From: Chloroflexus sp. Y-396-1
GTDB lineage: Bacteria > Chloroflexota > Chloroflexia > Chloroflexales > Chloroflexaceae
Assembly (NCBI RefSeq): GCF_000516515.1
Contig: NZ_KI911784.1
Coordinates: 3,510,633 to 3,574,632, forward strand
Direction of reading: 5' to 3'
Length of the DNA: 64,000 nt
Every line of letters begins with the position of its first letter. Within the stretch, counting starts at the first letter, position 1. The translations under genes and the position numbers were made by a program. The notes beneath the pieces were generated by a model. The model did not search any database, was not told the DNA's origin, and was given only the letters and a program-made list of their open reading frames with translations. Shown piece after piece: positions 33,410-41,634 of the stretch.

Positions 33410-34759
33410 TTACGAATCGACCGAATCGGTGGTCGTATCATTGTGCGATTCGGACGTTGCACCACTGCCACTAACCGCAGCCGGACGGTCAGTCCGACTC
33501 ACCACGATCCGACGTACCGGTGTTGACGTTCCATTTTCAGCAGCCGGTGACTCTGCTCGGCGAATGCTAATCGCACGTCGTACCGGTTGCGCATCGTTAG
33601 GAGCAGGCGGAGTTTCAGGCGCCGATGGTTGCTGCACCGATGGTTCGGCACCAGATGCGGGTGCCGATGCCGATTGACGCACGGCTGCTCGTACTGCGAT
33701 ACGGCGCTGGGTTGGTTCCTGGGCTGGCTGTTGTTCGGTTGGTTCAGCGAACCGTACTGCTGCCCGTACCACCGGACCGACGGGGGCGAGCGGTCCACCT
33801 TCAGCTTCCTGGCGGGCAGCAGCGTAGTATAGGCCACGCATTGCATTGCGTCGCACGCGGGGGTCTTGCATGTTATTGAGCAGTTCAGTGGCCCCACTCA
33901 GTATCTCGCTGGCACGTCGCATACCACGAGCCAGGCCACGCGGTACTTCGAGCATCAAGCGTAACGATCGGCTCACTTCGTACATATTGGGCTGCTCAGG
34001 CAGAGTTGGCAATGGCCCGACCGGCGCCGTCGGTGCAGGAGAAGCTGATGCGGGAGCACCGCGCTGACGCTCGTAGGCTGCAATCAGATTACCCGGTGAA
34101 ACCGGTTTCGCCTCTTCTTCCTCAGCTTTTGAACCAAACTTCCACCACGGCTTTTTCTTGGGCTGTGTGGGTTCAGGTTCAGGTGCTGGTGGCGGAGCTG
34201 GTTCGCTGGAAAGGAAAAACGGTGGTAACGGCTTACGCTCAACGGCGGGGAATTCTGCTTCAAATGCTTTTACCAACTCTTCACCACTGAGGCCTGCCAG
34301 TACCTGATCACCAACCCATGCTACCATCTTTGCCAGCACGTCAACATCTTCGACCGGCATGTAATCAAGTGTATTAATAATCACTCGTTCTGGTTGACCG
34401 GCATCCTGCACTTCACCGAGTGCAACTCGACGTTTGCGCGGCGGTGTTGCCGGTATCCGCAGGGCAAGACTCACGCGCCCGTGCCAGGGATCCCAGGTCT
34501 CGGCGCGTACTACATCCACATCGCTCCATGGAAAGCCATCAACGGTATCGTTGAAGAAGCCACGTGCCCACAGGATCAACCGCCGATCCGTTAAGGCAAC
34601 AAAATCGGCGAGGGCAAGGCCGCCAATACGACGCCGTTGTTCATCAAGGAGTGTACCGTCGAACAGTGCTAACAGGATTTCGCCCTCTTCGAGCAATCCA
34701 CGCTGCTGCATCTCTTCGACGCTTGCCATACTAACATTGACACCGAGAAATGGGCTCAT
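33410..34759 (-). CDS. PH-like N-terminal, proline-rich protein next to csmA, copy 2
   Basis: This 449-residue protein has a N-terminal domain of ~100 residues with bacterial PH/GRAM-like pattern (ILLALFDGTLLDEQRRRIG, FVALTDRRLILWARGF), a Pro/Glu-rich segment, and a helical middle part (LRLMLEVPRGLARGMRRA ... MRGLYYAAARQEAEGG). The tail carries repeated basic motifs: QRRIAVRAAVRQ, VRRAISIRRAES and VRRIVVSRTDRP. Its N-terminal domain is homologous to that of the preceding gene. AAGGAG precedes the ATG at 34757-34759. Not recognised as a named family; a structural or assembly role at the chlorosome is inferred. Confidence 0.7.
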   Translation of the reverse strand: MSPFLGVNVSMASVEEMQQRGLLEEGEILLALFDGTLLDEQRRRIGGLALADFVALTDRRLILWARGFFNDTVDGFPWSDVDVVRAETWDPWHGRVSLALRIPATPPRKRRVALGEVQDAGQPERVIINTLDYMPVEDVDVLAKMVAWVGDQVLAGLSGEELVKAFEAEFPAVERKPLPPFFLSSEPAPPPAPEPEPTQPKKKPWWKFGSKAEEEEAKPVSPGNLIAAYERQRGAPASASPAPTAPVGPLPTLPEQPNMYEVSRSLRLMLEVPRGLARGMRRASEILSGATELLNNMQDPRVRRNAMRGLYYAAARQEAEGGPLAPVGPVVRAAVRFAEPTEQQPAQEPTQRRIAVRAAVRQSASAPASGAEPSVQQPSAPETPPAPNDAQPVRRAISIRRAESPAAENGTSTPVRRIVVSRTDRPAAVSGSGATSESHNDTTTDSVDS

Positions 34760-34801
34760 ACCTGCTCCTTGGGCGGTTGCAGCCGCCGGTGATACCAATA
34801 C

Positions 34802-35881
34802 TTACGTCGTGCGATCTTGATCGGCATCTCCCGATCCACTCAACGCTGCTAGTGGTGTACGTTGTACCGGGGCAGTCCGGCGGCGGAGCGGGATGTCACG
34901 CCGATCAGAAATGTTCATTGCTGTGCTTGGCGAGGTTGATTGCATTGTCGGTGCTTCACGAGCTGCTGGCGAACGTCGACGCAACGGAATCTCGTGATAG
35001 CGATGGGGCGTCGGTTCTGGTTCAGGTGGTGGTGAATCGGCTGAAGCCGACGACGTTGGTTGAGGTACCCCCTGACGATTCAAAAACGCCAGCGCAATCT
35101 GTTGAGCAGCAGGATTATTTGCAACAGTCTGAACTAAATCATTAACAGCACGAATAGCTTCTGTCAATTCTCGAATACTTGCCGGGCTTAAATCAAAGGG
35201 TAAATCAGCTTCGCGAAGGGTGCGGCGTAACGTATCCCATGCCGAGCGAGCGAGGCGACCGGCAGTAAAAATTTGATTTGGCGGCAGGCTGGCCGGGTCA
35301 ACGATAAATGGTGCATTCGGCGTTGCTGGGGTACGCGATGCACCACCGGGCCAGCGATACGGCGTTTCATCAGGGCGTAGTGCATCTTCCGAACCATAAA
35401 TGACAGCGCCGAGGGCTGTCAATACATCGGGAGCTGCCTGACGCGGATCGATTCCGGCAGCCAACGCCGCACGAGCTGTTTCGGTAGCAGTGCGTAACAA
35501 AATCATCAAGGCCGGTACATAGGCCTGAGGCACCAGTGTCAGTGTAAAGACTTGTTCTTCGGTATCAGGGGCACTGAAACCGAGCGTCACTTCACCGTGG
35601 ATCGGGTCAATCCCTCGTCCATCGATGAGCGTCAATTCATGCAATGGAAAGCCATAGCACAAGTGTCGTCCGTAGTCACGTGCCCACAAAATGACACGTA
35701 GATCGGTAATCAGACAATAATCGTGCAACGTCGGTCCACTGAGCCGTTGTCCCTGCTGGTCGAGCAACACACCATCAACCGCGACCAGTACTTGCTCGCC
35801 GGGATCGAGCACGTCAAGGCGCGTTATCTCTTCAAGATGAGCCGGTACGGTTGTATGACTGTAGTAAAGCAGGTTAATCAT
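34802..35881 (-). CDS. PH-like N-terminal, proline-rich protein next to csmA, copy 1
   Basis: The product has 359 residues and follows csmA directly. The N-terminal domain (VLVAVDGVLLDQQGQRLSG, YCLITDLRVILWARDYGR) is homologous to copy 2. A central helical part (LTEAIRAVNDLVQTVANNPA) is followed by a Pro-rich tail with two copies of a basic motif, HEIPLRRRSPAA and RDIPLRRRTAPV. GGAG precedes the ATG at 35879-35881. There is no signal peptide or membrane helix. It is a good candidate for a lipid-surface protein of the chlorosome; unlike the Csm names, this has no assigned function that I know of. Confidence 0.7.
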   Translation of the reverse strand: MINLLYYSHTTVPAHLEEITRLDVLDPGEQVLVAVDGVLLDQQGQRLSGPTLHDYCLITDLRVILWARDYGRHLCYGFPLHELTLIDGRGIDPIHGEVTLGFSAPDTEEQVFTLTLVPQAYVPALMILLRTATETARAALAAGIDPRQAAPDVLTALGAVIYGSEDALRPDETPYRWPGGASRTPATPNAPFIVDPASLPPNQIFTAGRLARSAWDTLRRTLREADLPFDLSPASIRELTEAIRAVNDLVQTVANNPAAQQIALAFLNRQGVPQPTSSASADSPPPEPEPTPHRYHEIPLRRRSPAAREAPTMQSTSPSTAMNISDRRDIPLRRRTAPVQRTPLAALSGSGDADQDRTT

Positions 35882-35898
35882 AACGCTCCAGAGGGATC

Positions 35899-35930
35899 GG
35901 CGTGAAGCGGCAGGATGCACACTTCACGCC
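35899..35930 (-). promoter_or_regulatory. Hairpin in the csmA 3' spacer
   Basis: GGCGTGAAG and CTTCACGCC form a perfect 9-base stem around a 14-base loop, between the csmA stop and the next start. No T-run follows. It may protect the csmA message or reduce read-through to downstream genes. Confidence 0.55.
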
Positions 35931-35941
35931 TGCCCACCAAC

Positions 35942-36181
35942 CTAGCGGTTGAAGCGCGAGCGGATGCGCTTCGGACGGAAGCCGTTGCTCGAGCTGCTGA
36001 ACGCTCCCTCGCCCGAGCCACTCCGGGATACGCCCGGGTAAGCATTGCGGTTGATGTTGTCAACCGCGGCCGCGGTGGCCTGTAGCGCATTCGAGACCCA
36101 TTGCCAGTGGCCCTGGAACATAATGTCGCCGATTTGCGCCACTTGGGCCGACGACTCCGAGAACCAGCCTCTCGTCGCCAT
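35942..36181 (-). CDS. csmA: Chlorosome baseplate protein CsmA precursor
   Basis: The product is a 79-residue precursor. After Met removal, residues ATRGWFSESSAQVAQIGDIM onward give the 51-residue mature chain ending AYPGVS, the size known for the C. aurantiacus protein. The remaining 27 residues (starting RSGSGEG and ending FRPKRIRSRFNR) form the C-terminal propeptide. The likely BChl a ligand is His25 of the precursor in FQGHWQWV. A perfect AAGGAGGTG stands before the ATG at 36179-36181; an in-frame start two codons upstream lacks such spacing. CsmA binds BChl a in the baseplate between chlorosome and membrane. Confidence 0.96.
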   Translation of the reverse strand: MATRGWFSESSAQVAQIGDIMFQGHWQWVSNALQATAAAVDNINRNAYPGVSRSGSGEGAFSSSSNGFRPKRIRSRFNR

Positions 36182-36224
36182 GCACACACCTCCTTAATCA
36201 AACGAACCTCATTATTTAGGTCAT

Positions 36225-36240
36225 CGGAGGCAAGCCTCCG
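36225..36240 (-). promoter_or_regulatory. Hairpin in the spacer upstream of csmA
   Basis: CGGAGG and CCTCCG around CAAG on the plus strand (CGGAGG-CTTG-CCTCCG on the minus), between the ArsA-type gene and csmA. No T-run follows, so it is more likely a processing or stabilising structure at the 5' side of csmA than a terminator. Confidence 0.45.
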
Positions 36241-36263
36241 AGGAACCCCACCATCAGGCTGCC

Positions 36264-37463
36264 TCAACGTTGCGCCATCTGGGGCGCCATGAAGGGCACG
36301 CTTAACCATTCGCCCTCCATCTCTGCCTGACCGGCTTCAAGACCGGCCAGACTGGTCGGCAGCGTAATCACCCGCCGAAAGTCACCGATCTGCACCACCA
36401 ATTCATCACCGTTCTGATACAGATCAAGCTGTGACACATCGGCAAAGGGCAATCGAATTTTCACCCGGTAATATTTATCGCCTACTTTGCTGATTTCCAG
36501 CGGTGCCCGGTCGTAGAGCACGGCGGTTGGATCCATATCACCGTAGATGTCATCACCCATCTGGCGTAGCTTCTCCAATCCGACCACCTCTTCGGGATAA
36601 TACGGCACCCGTCGGATTGGTAATGGCACAAACGAGTGTTCGACATCTTGCAAATAACGCTGCTGAATGTCACGCCAGTGGTTCAAATAGCCGCTATCCT
36701 GGTCGAGCGGCAGTATCTTGTTGACAACAACCATGTCTACAGTCATGCCGTACATTGATAGATAGGTCAACGCACGCTGGCTCTCTTTAATTACCATCTT
36801 TTCTGGGTTCATCACCAGCCGGATCGACGTCTCGCGTGGATTGGCCAGTGTTGCCGTGACCCCTTCCATCTGGCGGAACATCTCATCGACAGCGTCGTAC
36901 ACTTCGGGTGGCGCAACCATCTTGTTGAGGCCAGGGGTGATCTTACTCATCGGACGGATCAATGGCTTAATCACATAGCGCTCAGCGCCACGTAACATAT
37001 TGATTGCCCACTTGAACGTTTCGGGCGCTGATAGCAGGCGCAACGTTTCGCCGGTAGGAGCACAATCAATGACTAGCAGATCGTAATCGCCGCGCTCTTT
37101 GTGCTTCTTAATCCGAATGAGTGGGAAGGCCTCTTCCATTCCGGGCAGGACGCTCATTTCGTCGGCCAGGATGCCCTGCACGCCCTGCTCGGCCATTAAC
37201 TGCGCGAAATGCTCGCGCACGATACCCCAGTTGCTCTCGATGTCGTGATAAATGCTCACTTCAAGCGCATCGAGATTGTTGGTAATGCGGACTGGTTCAG
37301 GGCCGAGAGGCCCTTCGAGATCGAGTGAGTCGGCCAGTGAGTGGGCCGGATCGGTGCTCATGACTAATGTCTTTAAGCCACGATCCGCAGCCCGGAGGGC
37401 TGTTGCTGCTGCGACGCTTGTTTTGCCAACGCCGCCTTTTCCGGTAAAGATTAGAGTGCGCAT
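36264..37463 (-). CDS. ArsA/Get3-family ATPase, first gene of the chlorosome island
   Basis: A 399-residue protein. MRTLIFTGKGGVGKTSVAAA carries the P-loop, LVMSTDPAHSLADSLDLEG the switch, VIDCAPTGETLRLLSAPE the DxAPTGxTLR motif, and the C-terminal ~85 residues (KVKIRLPFADVSQLDLYQNG, REDVITLP-like region) the HSP20-like domain known from plant-type and cyanobacterial ArsA. I chose the ATG at 37461-37463 because it begins the conserved N-terminus and has AAAGG upstream. No arsenic genes are nearby. It is the first gene after the promoter and directly precedes csmA, suggesting that it serves CsmA targeting. Confidence 0.85.
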   Translation of the reverse strand: MRTLIFTGKGGVGKTSVAAATALRAADRGLKTLVMSTDPAHSLADSLDLEGPLGPEPVRITNNLDALEVSIYHDIESNWGIVREHFAQLMAEQGVQGILADEMSVLPGMEEAFPLIRIKKHKERGDYDLLVIDCAPTGETLRLLSAPETFKWAINMLRGAERYVIKPLIRPMSKITPGLNKMVAPPEVYDAVDEMFRQMEGVTATLANPRETSIRLVMNPEKMVIKESQRALTYLSMYGMTVDMVVVNKILPLDQDSGYLNHWRDIQQRYLQDVEHSFVPLPIRRVPYYPEEVVGLEKLRQMGDDIYGDMDPTAVLYDRAPLEISKVGDKYYRVKIRLPFADVSQLDLYQNGDELVVQIGDFRRVITLPTSLAGLEAGQAEMEGEWLSVPFMAPQMAQR

Positions 37464-37562
37464 CAGGGCCTTTCCAGGAGCTACTGCTCGGCTGCCATCG
37501 ACTGCCGCCAATGCGGCGCCAGAGGTCTATAATCGACTACCACCTGAAGTTTTTGCTTAAAA

Positions 37563-37594
37563 GCCAAAACCTTCTGCGTTCCGTTGATTTTGGC
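37563..37594 (-). promoter_or_regulatory. Inverted repeat in the leader of the chlorosome operon
   Basis: GCCAAAA and TTTTGGC (7-base arms) with an 18-base loop. On the minus strand TTTT follows directly, so an attenuator-like stem is possible. It lies 10 bases downstream of the promoter -10 box. Confidence 0.4.
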
Positions 37595-37604
37595 CTGTAC
37601 CGCA

Positions 37605-37633
37605 ATAGTAGCACGAATATCCGCAAGTGTCAA
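37605..37633 (-). promoter_or_regulatory. Main promoter of the chlorosome island
   Basis: Minus strand consensus -35 TTGACA (37628-37633), 17-base spacer and -10 TACTAT (37605-37610), with a leader of about 135 bases before the ArsA-type ATG. It is the best-scoring promoter upstream of csmA by eye. Confidence 0.7.
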
Positions 37634-37964
37634 CAAATTTTTCTCATATGCACCAATTCACGTTCGCGGTATGAAGCCATATTGATAATGGCCAAAACCT
37701 GTTTTTGCCTTTGTTACGCAGTGGTTTCAAACCGAGTATTGCAATATAATAGTAGCTCTTTGGTCTACCGTGAAGGCGCTTTACACCGTGGTTCGTAGTA
37801 TGATTTGCAACAAACGCAGAACAAGGGTGATCGCCCTCGGCTCTCTTGTCACAGACAATTTGCGATCACGTTGTGACGATCACGATAGCAGGTATTCTAT
37901 CTCGTCAGCCAGATCACGGATAGCAAAGATTATACTCTGTAGCTTGACGTGCTGTACACCGATA
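37634..37964. other. Upstream regulatory spacer of the chlorosome island
   Basis: No gene is seen. The stretch is A/T-richer than its surroundings and holds two direct GATCACG copies (37864-37870 and 37878-37884), with TCAC-GTT-GTGA forming an inverted repeat between them. These could be regulator sites for light or oxygen control, but nothing identifies the regulator. Confidence 0.4.
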
Positions 37965-38843
37965 TTATACCAACTCTTCTGCCACTTTGGCGAGAGCTTT
38001 GAATAGATCATGCTGATCTATCGTCGTTGACCAGGGTAATACCTGCCAGATTTCATCATGGATCACAGTTGCTCCTGGTTCAAGGTGGTGAAGCGGTGCC
38101 AGGGTCTCAAGCTCGGTGCAGCTATGGTCATAGTACACTTCAAGGTTGCAGTTCCGATCAGGGTAGCGACCGTGCGGATGGTAGACTGCAAGTTTCACAA
38201 ACATCGTCTCTTGATAGAGGTAAGCCAGCCAACCGGCGGCACTGTGCGTGCCTATTTTGGCTGGTGGTCCTGCTTGTGAGGTGTCGATCAGGATATAATC
38301 GTCGCCGAAGGAAAGGCGTGGGTCGGGGAGGGGCGTGTAGGGCCAGAATGCGATCTGGCGGTTGGGAAGCAGCGGATTTGTCGGTGGCTGACCATTGTGC
38401 AGCGGTACAATTGCTAGACCACCAGGAGCAAGTTGGGTAATCGCCCATGGTGCCAGTTCAACTGGCCAGAGGCCATTGTTTGTTAGCGTGTGGCGCAAAT
38501 GGACTCGTGGATGCGTGGGATCGAGCGTGATCGTGATACTTTTAGCAATCCCACCCGGATCGATGGCACTGCGCAGGATAACGCCATGATCGATCTGTTC
38601 GGCATCAGGGCCGATCAAGTCGGGCCAATAGCTGCGCGGAAAGGCTTCGGGAGCATGCCAGAGGCGATGACCGCCGAGCAAGGCAAATTCGCCCCACGGG
38701 GTTTCCCAACGGGCGTTTGGGGTTTCGGCCAGCAGGTTGGGACCTTCGTCTAGATGGAGGGCCAGGATGCGTGGCCCACCGCTGGCCAGAACACGCAGGT
38801 GCAAACGACGAGAGGTAATGGTTACAGTGGGGAGTGGTGTCAT
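37965..38843 (-). CDS. DUF4380-like / galactose mutarotase-fold protein
   Basis: The 292-residue beta-sandwich protein contains GGPRILALHLDEGPNLLAET, ETPWGEFALLGGHRLWHAPE and LTNNGLWPVELAPWAITQLA. The GGHRLWHAPE motif with two His, and the C-terminal CNLEVYYDHSCTELETLAP, resemble the DUF4380/aldose epimerase-like fold. GAGGA precedes the ATG at 38841-38843. The substrate is probably a sugar, with function unknown. It is divergent from the haemoglobin gene. Confidence 0.72.
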   Translation of the reverse strand: MTPLPTVTITSRRLHLRVLASGGPRILALHLDEGPNLLAETPNARWETPWGEFALLGGHRLWHAPEAFPRSYWPDLIGPDAEQIDHGVILRSAIDPGGIAKSITITLDPTHPRVHLRHTLTNNGLWPVELAPWAITQLAPGGLAIVPLHNGQPPTNPLLPNRQIAFWPYTPLPDPRLSFGDDYILIDTSQAGPPAKIGTHSAAGWLAYLYQETMFVKLAVYHPHGRYPDRNCNLEVYYDHSCTELETLAPLHHLEPGATVIHDEIWQVLPWSTTIDQHDLFKALAKVAEELV

Positions 38844-38926
38844 AGCATCCTCTGTTTCTGTTTCGCCAGCAGCTTCTTTGTCATGGTAGCATAGAAATGG
38901 TGCAAACGAACGGGTAAGGTCAGGCA

Positions 38927-39310
38927 ATGAGCGAACCAACTATTTACGAACAGATTGGCGGCGAAGCGACGTTTCGTCGGATTGTTGATATTTTTTATGC
39001 GCGCGTTGAGGCCGATCCGCGGCTACGTCATCTCTTTCCACGTGATCTCGAACCGGGGAAAGAGTACCAACGGCTCTTCCTTATGCAGTACTTTGGGGGG
39101 CCACGTACCTATAGCGAACGACGTGGGCATCCGCGCCTGCGTATGCGGCATGCACCGTTCCCAATCGGACCGCGCGAACGTGATGCGTGGCTTGAACACA
39201 TGTTAGCTGCCCTCGTCGAGGCCGGTGTTCCTGAACCGGCGCGTTCGGTGATGGAAACGTATTTTCGCCATGCAGCTCAGGCAATGATGAATCAGATAGG
39301 GAACGAGTGA
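38927..39310 (+). CDS. Truncated haemoglobin, group II (GlbO type)
   Basis: The protein has 127 residues. It starts SEPTIYEQIGGEATFRRIVD, continues IFYARVEADPRLRHLFPRDL and holds the proximal His in RMRHAPFPIG. A Trp in RERDAWLEHM at the G8 position is typical of group II. Tyr B10 is in FYARV. Such globins bind O2 or NO and often act in oxidative or nitrosative defence. AAGGTCAGG precedes the ATG at 38927. No partner gene lies beside it. Confidence 0.88.
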   Translation: MSEPTIYEQIGGEATFRRIVDIFYARVEADPRLRHLFPRDLEPGKEYQRLFLMQYFGGPRTYSERRGHPRLRMRHAPFPIGPRERDAWLEHMLAALVEAGVPEPARSVMETYFRHAAQAMMNQIGNE

Positions 39311-39973
39311 AGAGTGAGCAAAGCGGAAAGATACCCATCACCTCACTTGGTGAGGGTGAGTTCCACATCACAGTTTTCACAGTTTTTCCTGATCGGCAGG
39401 GGTGATAGAAGGGTGCGCAGCACGGAACAGCGGTGGAGGTAAGTCCCATACGGAACCGGCAGCGTAGTGCGGGGAGGAGCTGACCCACAGATTTGAACTG
39501 CTGAAGCCCGACTTCAGCAGTTCATACACTGTATAGATCTGGGAAACGGTATGGGGGAACAGTCCCCAGCAGCACCCGACCTGGCTGGCGATAGGTGTTA
39601 CTGTTCTCCTCGATGCACGGGTGTGACCCCGCTCGGATCACACCTGTCTACGACAAGCGTGGATTGTACGCCCAACCTCAATTGTCAGCTAGCGGAATGC
39701 GGTGAACGAACCGGAGATGTGCTACATGAGGTGAGTACGATGATCCACAGTGCAACTTGACAGAACTAGCCTAGAGAAAGGAGCGGGTTCCAAACCCGCC
39801 CCTGGTGAGTGAGAAGACCCGCATCTTCCTTGTTCAGCGATGATCCACTACCATGCCCCTTTCGTCGCATTGTCGGATGAAGGCGCTGCCGGTGGAGGAA
39901 TGGCGACTCGCACTGCTTACGTCCGTTATTGTAATGGTAGGCTTGGCGAGGCGCAGCACCGTTGCGCCGCCAC
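39311..39973. other. Intergenic spacer with hairpin repeats
   Basis: No gene is supported. A perfect hairpin TGAACTGCTGAAG / CTTCAGCAGTTCA (39494-39506 and 39512-39524, five-base loop) resembles the one at 8535-8563. Around 39782 lies a GGAGCGGGTTCCAAACCCGC palindrome related to the 11.7 and 16.3 kb repeats. The haemoglobin and jag genes converge here. Confidence 0.55.
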
Positions 39974-40642
39974 TTACGAATGTTTGGCCGGATAGATCAC
40001 GATCTTTCGGTTTTCGCCCTCGCCTGAGCTTTCGGTATAGATCGTCTTGTCATTACGCAGAGCGAGATGGACAATGCGTCGCTCGTATGCTGCCATCGGT
40101 TCTAGCATAATCGGTCGTCCAGTCTGCCGAACCCGCTCAGCCATACGCCGAGCCAGGCTCTCTAGCGACTCTTGGCGACGTTGACGATAATTGCCCACAT
40201 CGACGACCAGTTGTGGCCATTTCTGAATTCGGCGACTGACGAGAAGATTAAGCAAGAATTGCAATGAGCGGAGCGTTTCGCCGCGTCGCCCGATTAACAA
40301 TCCCATTGCCTCTTCGTCAGCACCTTCGACATGCAGCGTAATTGTTGCTTCAGGTTCGCCTTGTGGTCCGGTTGTGTGTGAAATCACCGCCGTCACGTAT
40401 GCCTGAATATCCATGCGTTCGAGGAGATCTTCGAGAATGCGCTGGGCAATTTCACTGACCTTTTCAATTGACGGCGTCTCTTCCTCATCTTCGACGACGG
40501 TGACGCGCACCAATGCTTCATCACCGTTTTCGCCCGGATCTAGCACCTCAATCGCCACTTCATCACGGTCGCGGCCCAATTGGGCCAGCGCCAGCTCCAC
40601 GGCTTCGGCGACGGTGCGTGCGCTGATCTCGATGCGCTTCAT
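39974..40642 (-). CDS. jag: Jag/KhpB RNA-binding protein
   Basis: With 222 residues, it has all three parts: the Jag-N domain (MKRIEISARTVAEAVELALA), a KH domain with GLLIGRRGETLRSLQFLLNL, and an R3H domain (PMAAYERRIVHLALRND). Jag/KhpB binds RNA and is usually encoded beside yidC, as here. The ATG at 40640-40642 has AGAGGTG six bases upstream; the GTG two codons earlier falls inside that site. About 47 bases separate it from yidC. Confidence 0.92.
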   Translation of the reverse strand: MKRIEISARTVAEAVELALAQLGRDRDEVAIEVLDPGENGDEALVRVTVVEDEEETPSIEKVSEIAQRILEDLLERMDIQAYVTAVISHTTGPQGEPEATITLHVEGADEEAMGLLIGRRGETLRSLQFLLNLLVSRRIQKWPQLVVDVGNYRQRRQESLESLARRMAERVRQTGRPIMLEPMAAYERRIVHLALRNDKTIYTESSGEGENRKIVIYPAKHS

Positions 40643-40689
40643 AGACACCTCTCGGTCACTATGACCGCCATACAGAATGTAACTTCTGA

Positions 40690-41634
40690 CTAACGACGGC
40701 GACGTGGATTAGGATGTTGACGTACAGTGCGCTGTTCAGTACCGGTGGAATCGTTCCCTTCTACTGGCGCTTCTATGAGTGGTCGCATCACCGACCAAAA
40801 ATCAACCTTCGGAGTTTCAGACTGGGGTTCGGTTGTATTACCGGCAGGCGATGGGGCAAGGGTCAATGACGGGATTGGCCGGTTATCGGGAGGGAGGAAG
40901 CGCAGATAGTTGGCAAGTGATCCCCACCCTGACGTAAAGTACTGTTGAATAACGCCAATCACACTGCTTACCACCCAGTACAACACAGCACCGGTAGGGA
41001 AGGTAAAAGCGATATAACCGAACACGAACGGCATAATCAACATTGCCTGTGTAAAGGCTTTTTGCTGGGGGTCTTGCACTCGCGGAGTTGCCATCAATTG
41101 TTGCACTAACTGCAAGACAATTGAAAGAACCGGCAAAATCAGGTAAGCAAAACCGGCAAATCCATTGGGGCCAAACGCTGGTACACCCAAATCCATACCA
41201 AAGAAAGGGGCAGCCAGGATTTGGGCCAGTCGTTCATCTTTGAGCATCTCGGCGGCAGCGGCACTCAAGTTCACACGCTGTTCAGGCACCATCAGGTGGT
41301 AGACCGCCTGATACACACCGAAGAAAATCGGTAATTGTAGTAAGAGGGGTAAACATCCCCCGACCGGATTAATTTTATGTTCGCGATACACTCGCAGAGT
41401 CTCTTCTTGCAGCCGTTGCGGGTCTTTCCCGTACTTGCGCTGAATCTCTTTCAGGATCGGCTGCACCTCTTGCATGCGGCGGCTCGAACGGAGTGAGCTA
41501 AGGGTAAGCGGTAAGATGAAAAGACGAGCCGCAATCGTGAAGAGCACAATCCCCAGCGCCATATTTCCCGTCAGTGACGAGAAGAAGAGCAGTAATTGTT
41601 CAAGCAATCCAACAAATGCCGACCAGATATTCAT
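40690..41634 (-). CDS. yidC: Membrane protein insertase YidC/Oxa1
   Basis: The 314-residue short-type YidC has about five membrane helices. It includes [20 protein letters not shown], the conserved [20 protein letters not shown] segment, [20 protein letters not shown] and [19 protein letters not shown]. There is no large periplasmic domain, as usual in Gram-positive-like and Chloroflexi YidC. The basic tail (HPNPRRRR) can contact ribosomes. Its ATG overlaps the rnpA stop (ATGA, 41631-41634). The yidD gene often found between them is missing. Confidence 0.93.
   Translation of the reverse strand: MNIWSAFVGLLEQLLLFFSSLTGNMALGIVLFTIAARLFILPLTLSSLRSSRRMQEVQPILKEIQRKYGKDPQRLQEETLRVYREHKINPVGGCLPLLLQLPIFFGVYQAVYHLMVPEQRVNLSAAAAEMLKDERLAQILAAPFFGMDLGVPAFGPNGFAGFAYLILPVLSIVLQLVQQLMATPRVQDPQQKAFTQAMLIMPFVFGYIAFTFPTGAVLYWVVSSVIGVIQQYFTSGWGSLANYLRFLPPDNRPIPSLTLAPSPAGNTTEPQSETPKVDFWSVMRPLIEAPVEGNDSTGTEQRTVRQHPNPRRRR

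Noticed and set aside
36264-37463. Arsenite resistance (ArsA) role
   Set aside because: No arsB, arsD or arsR gene is near, while csmA directly follows; a Get3-like role suits the context better.
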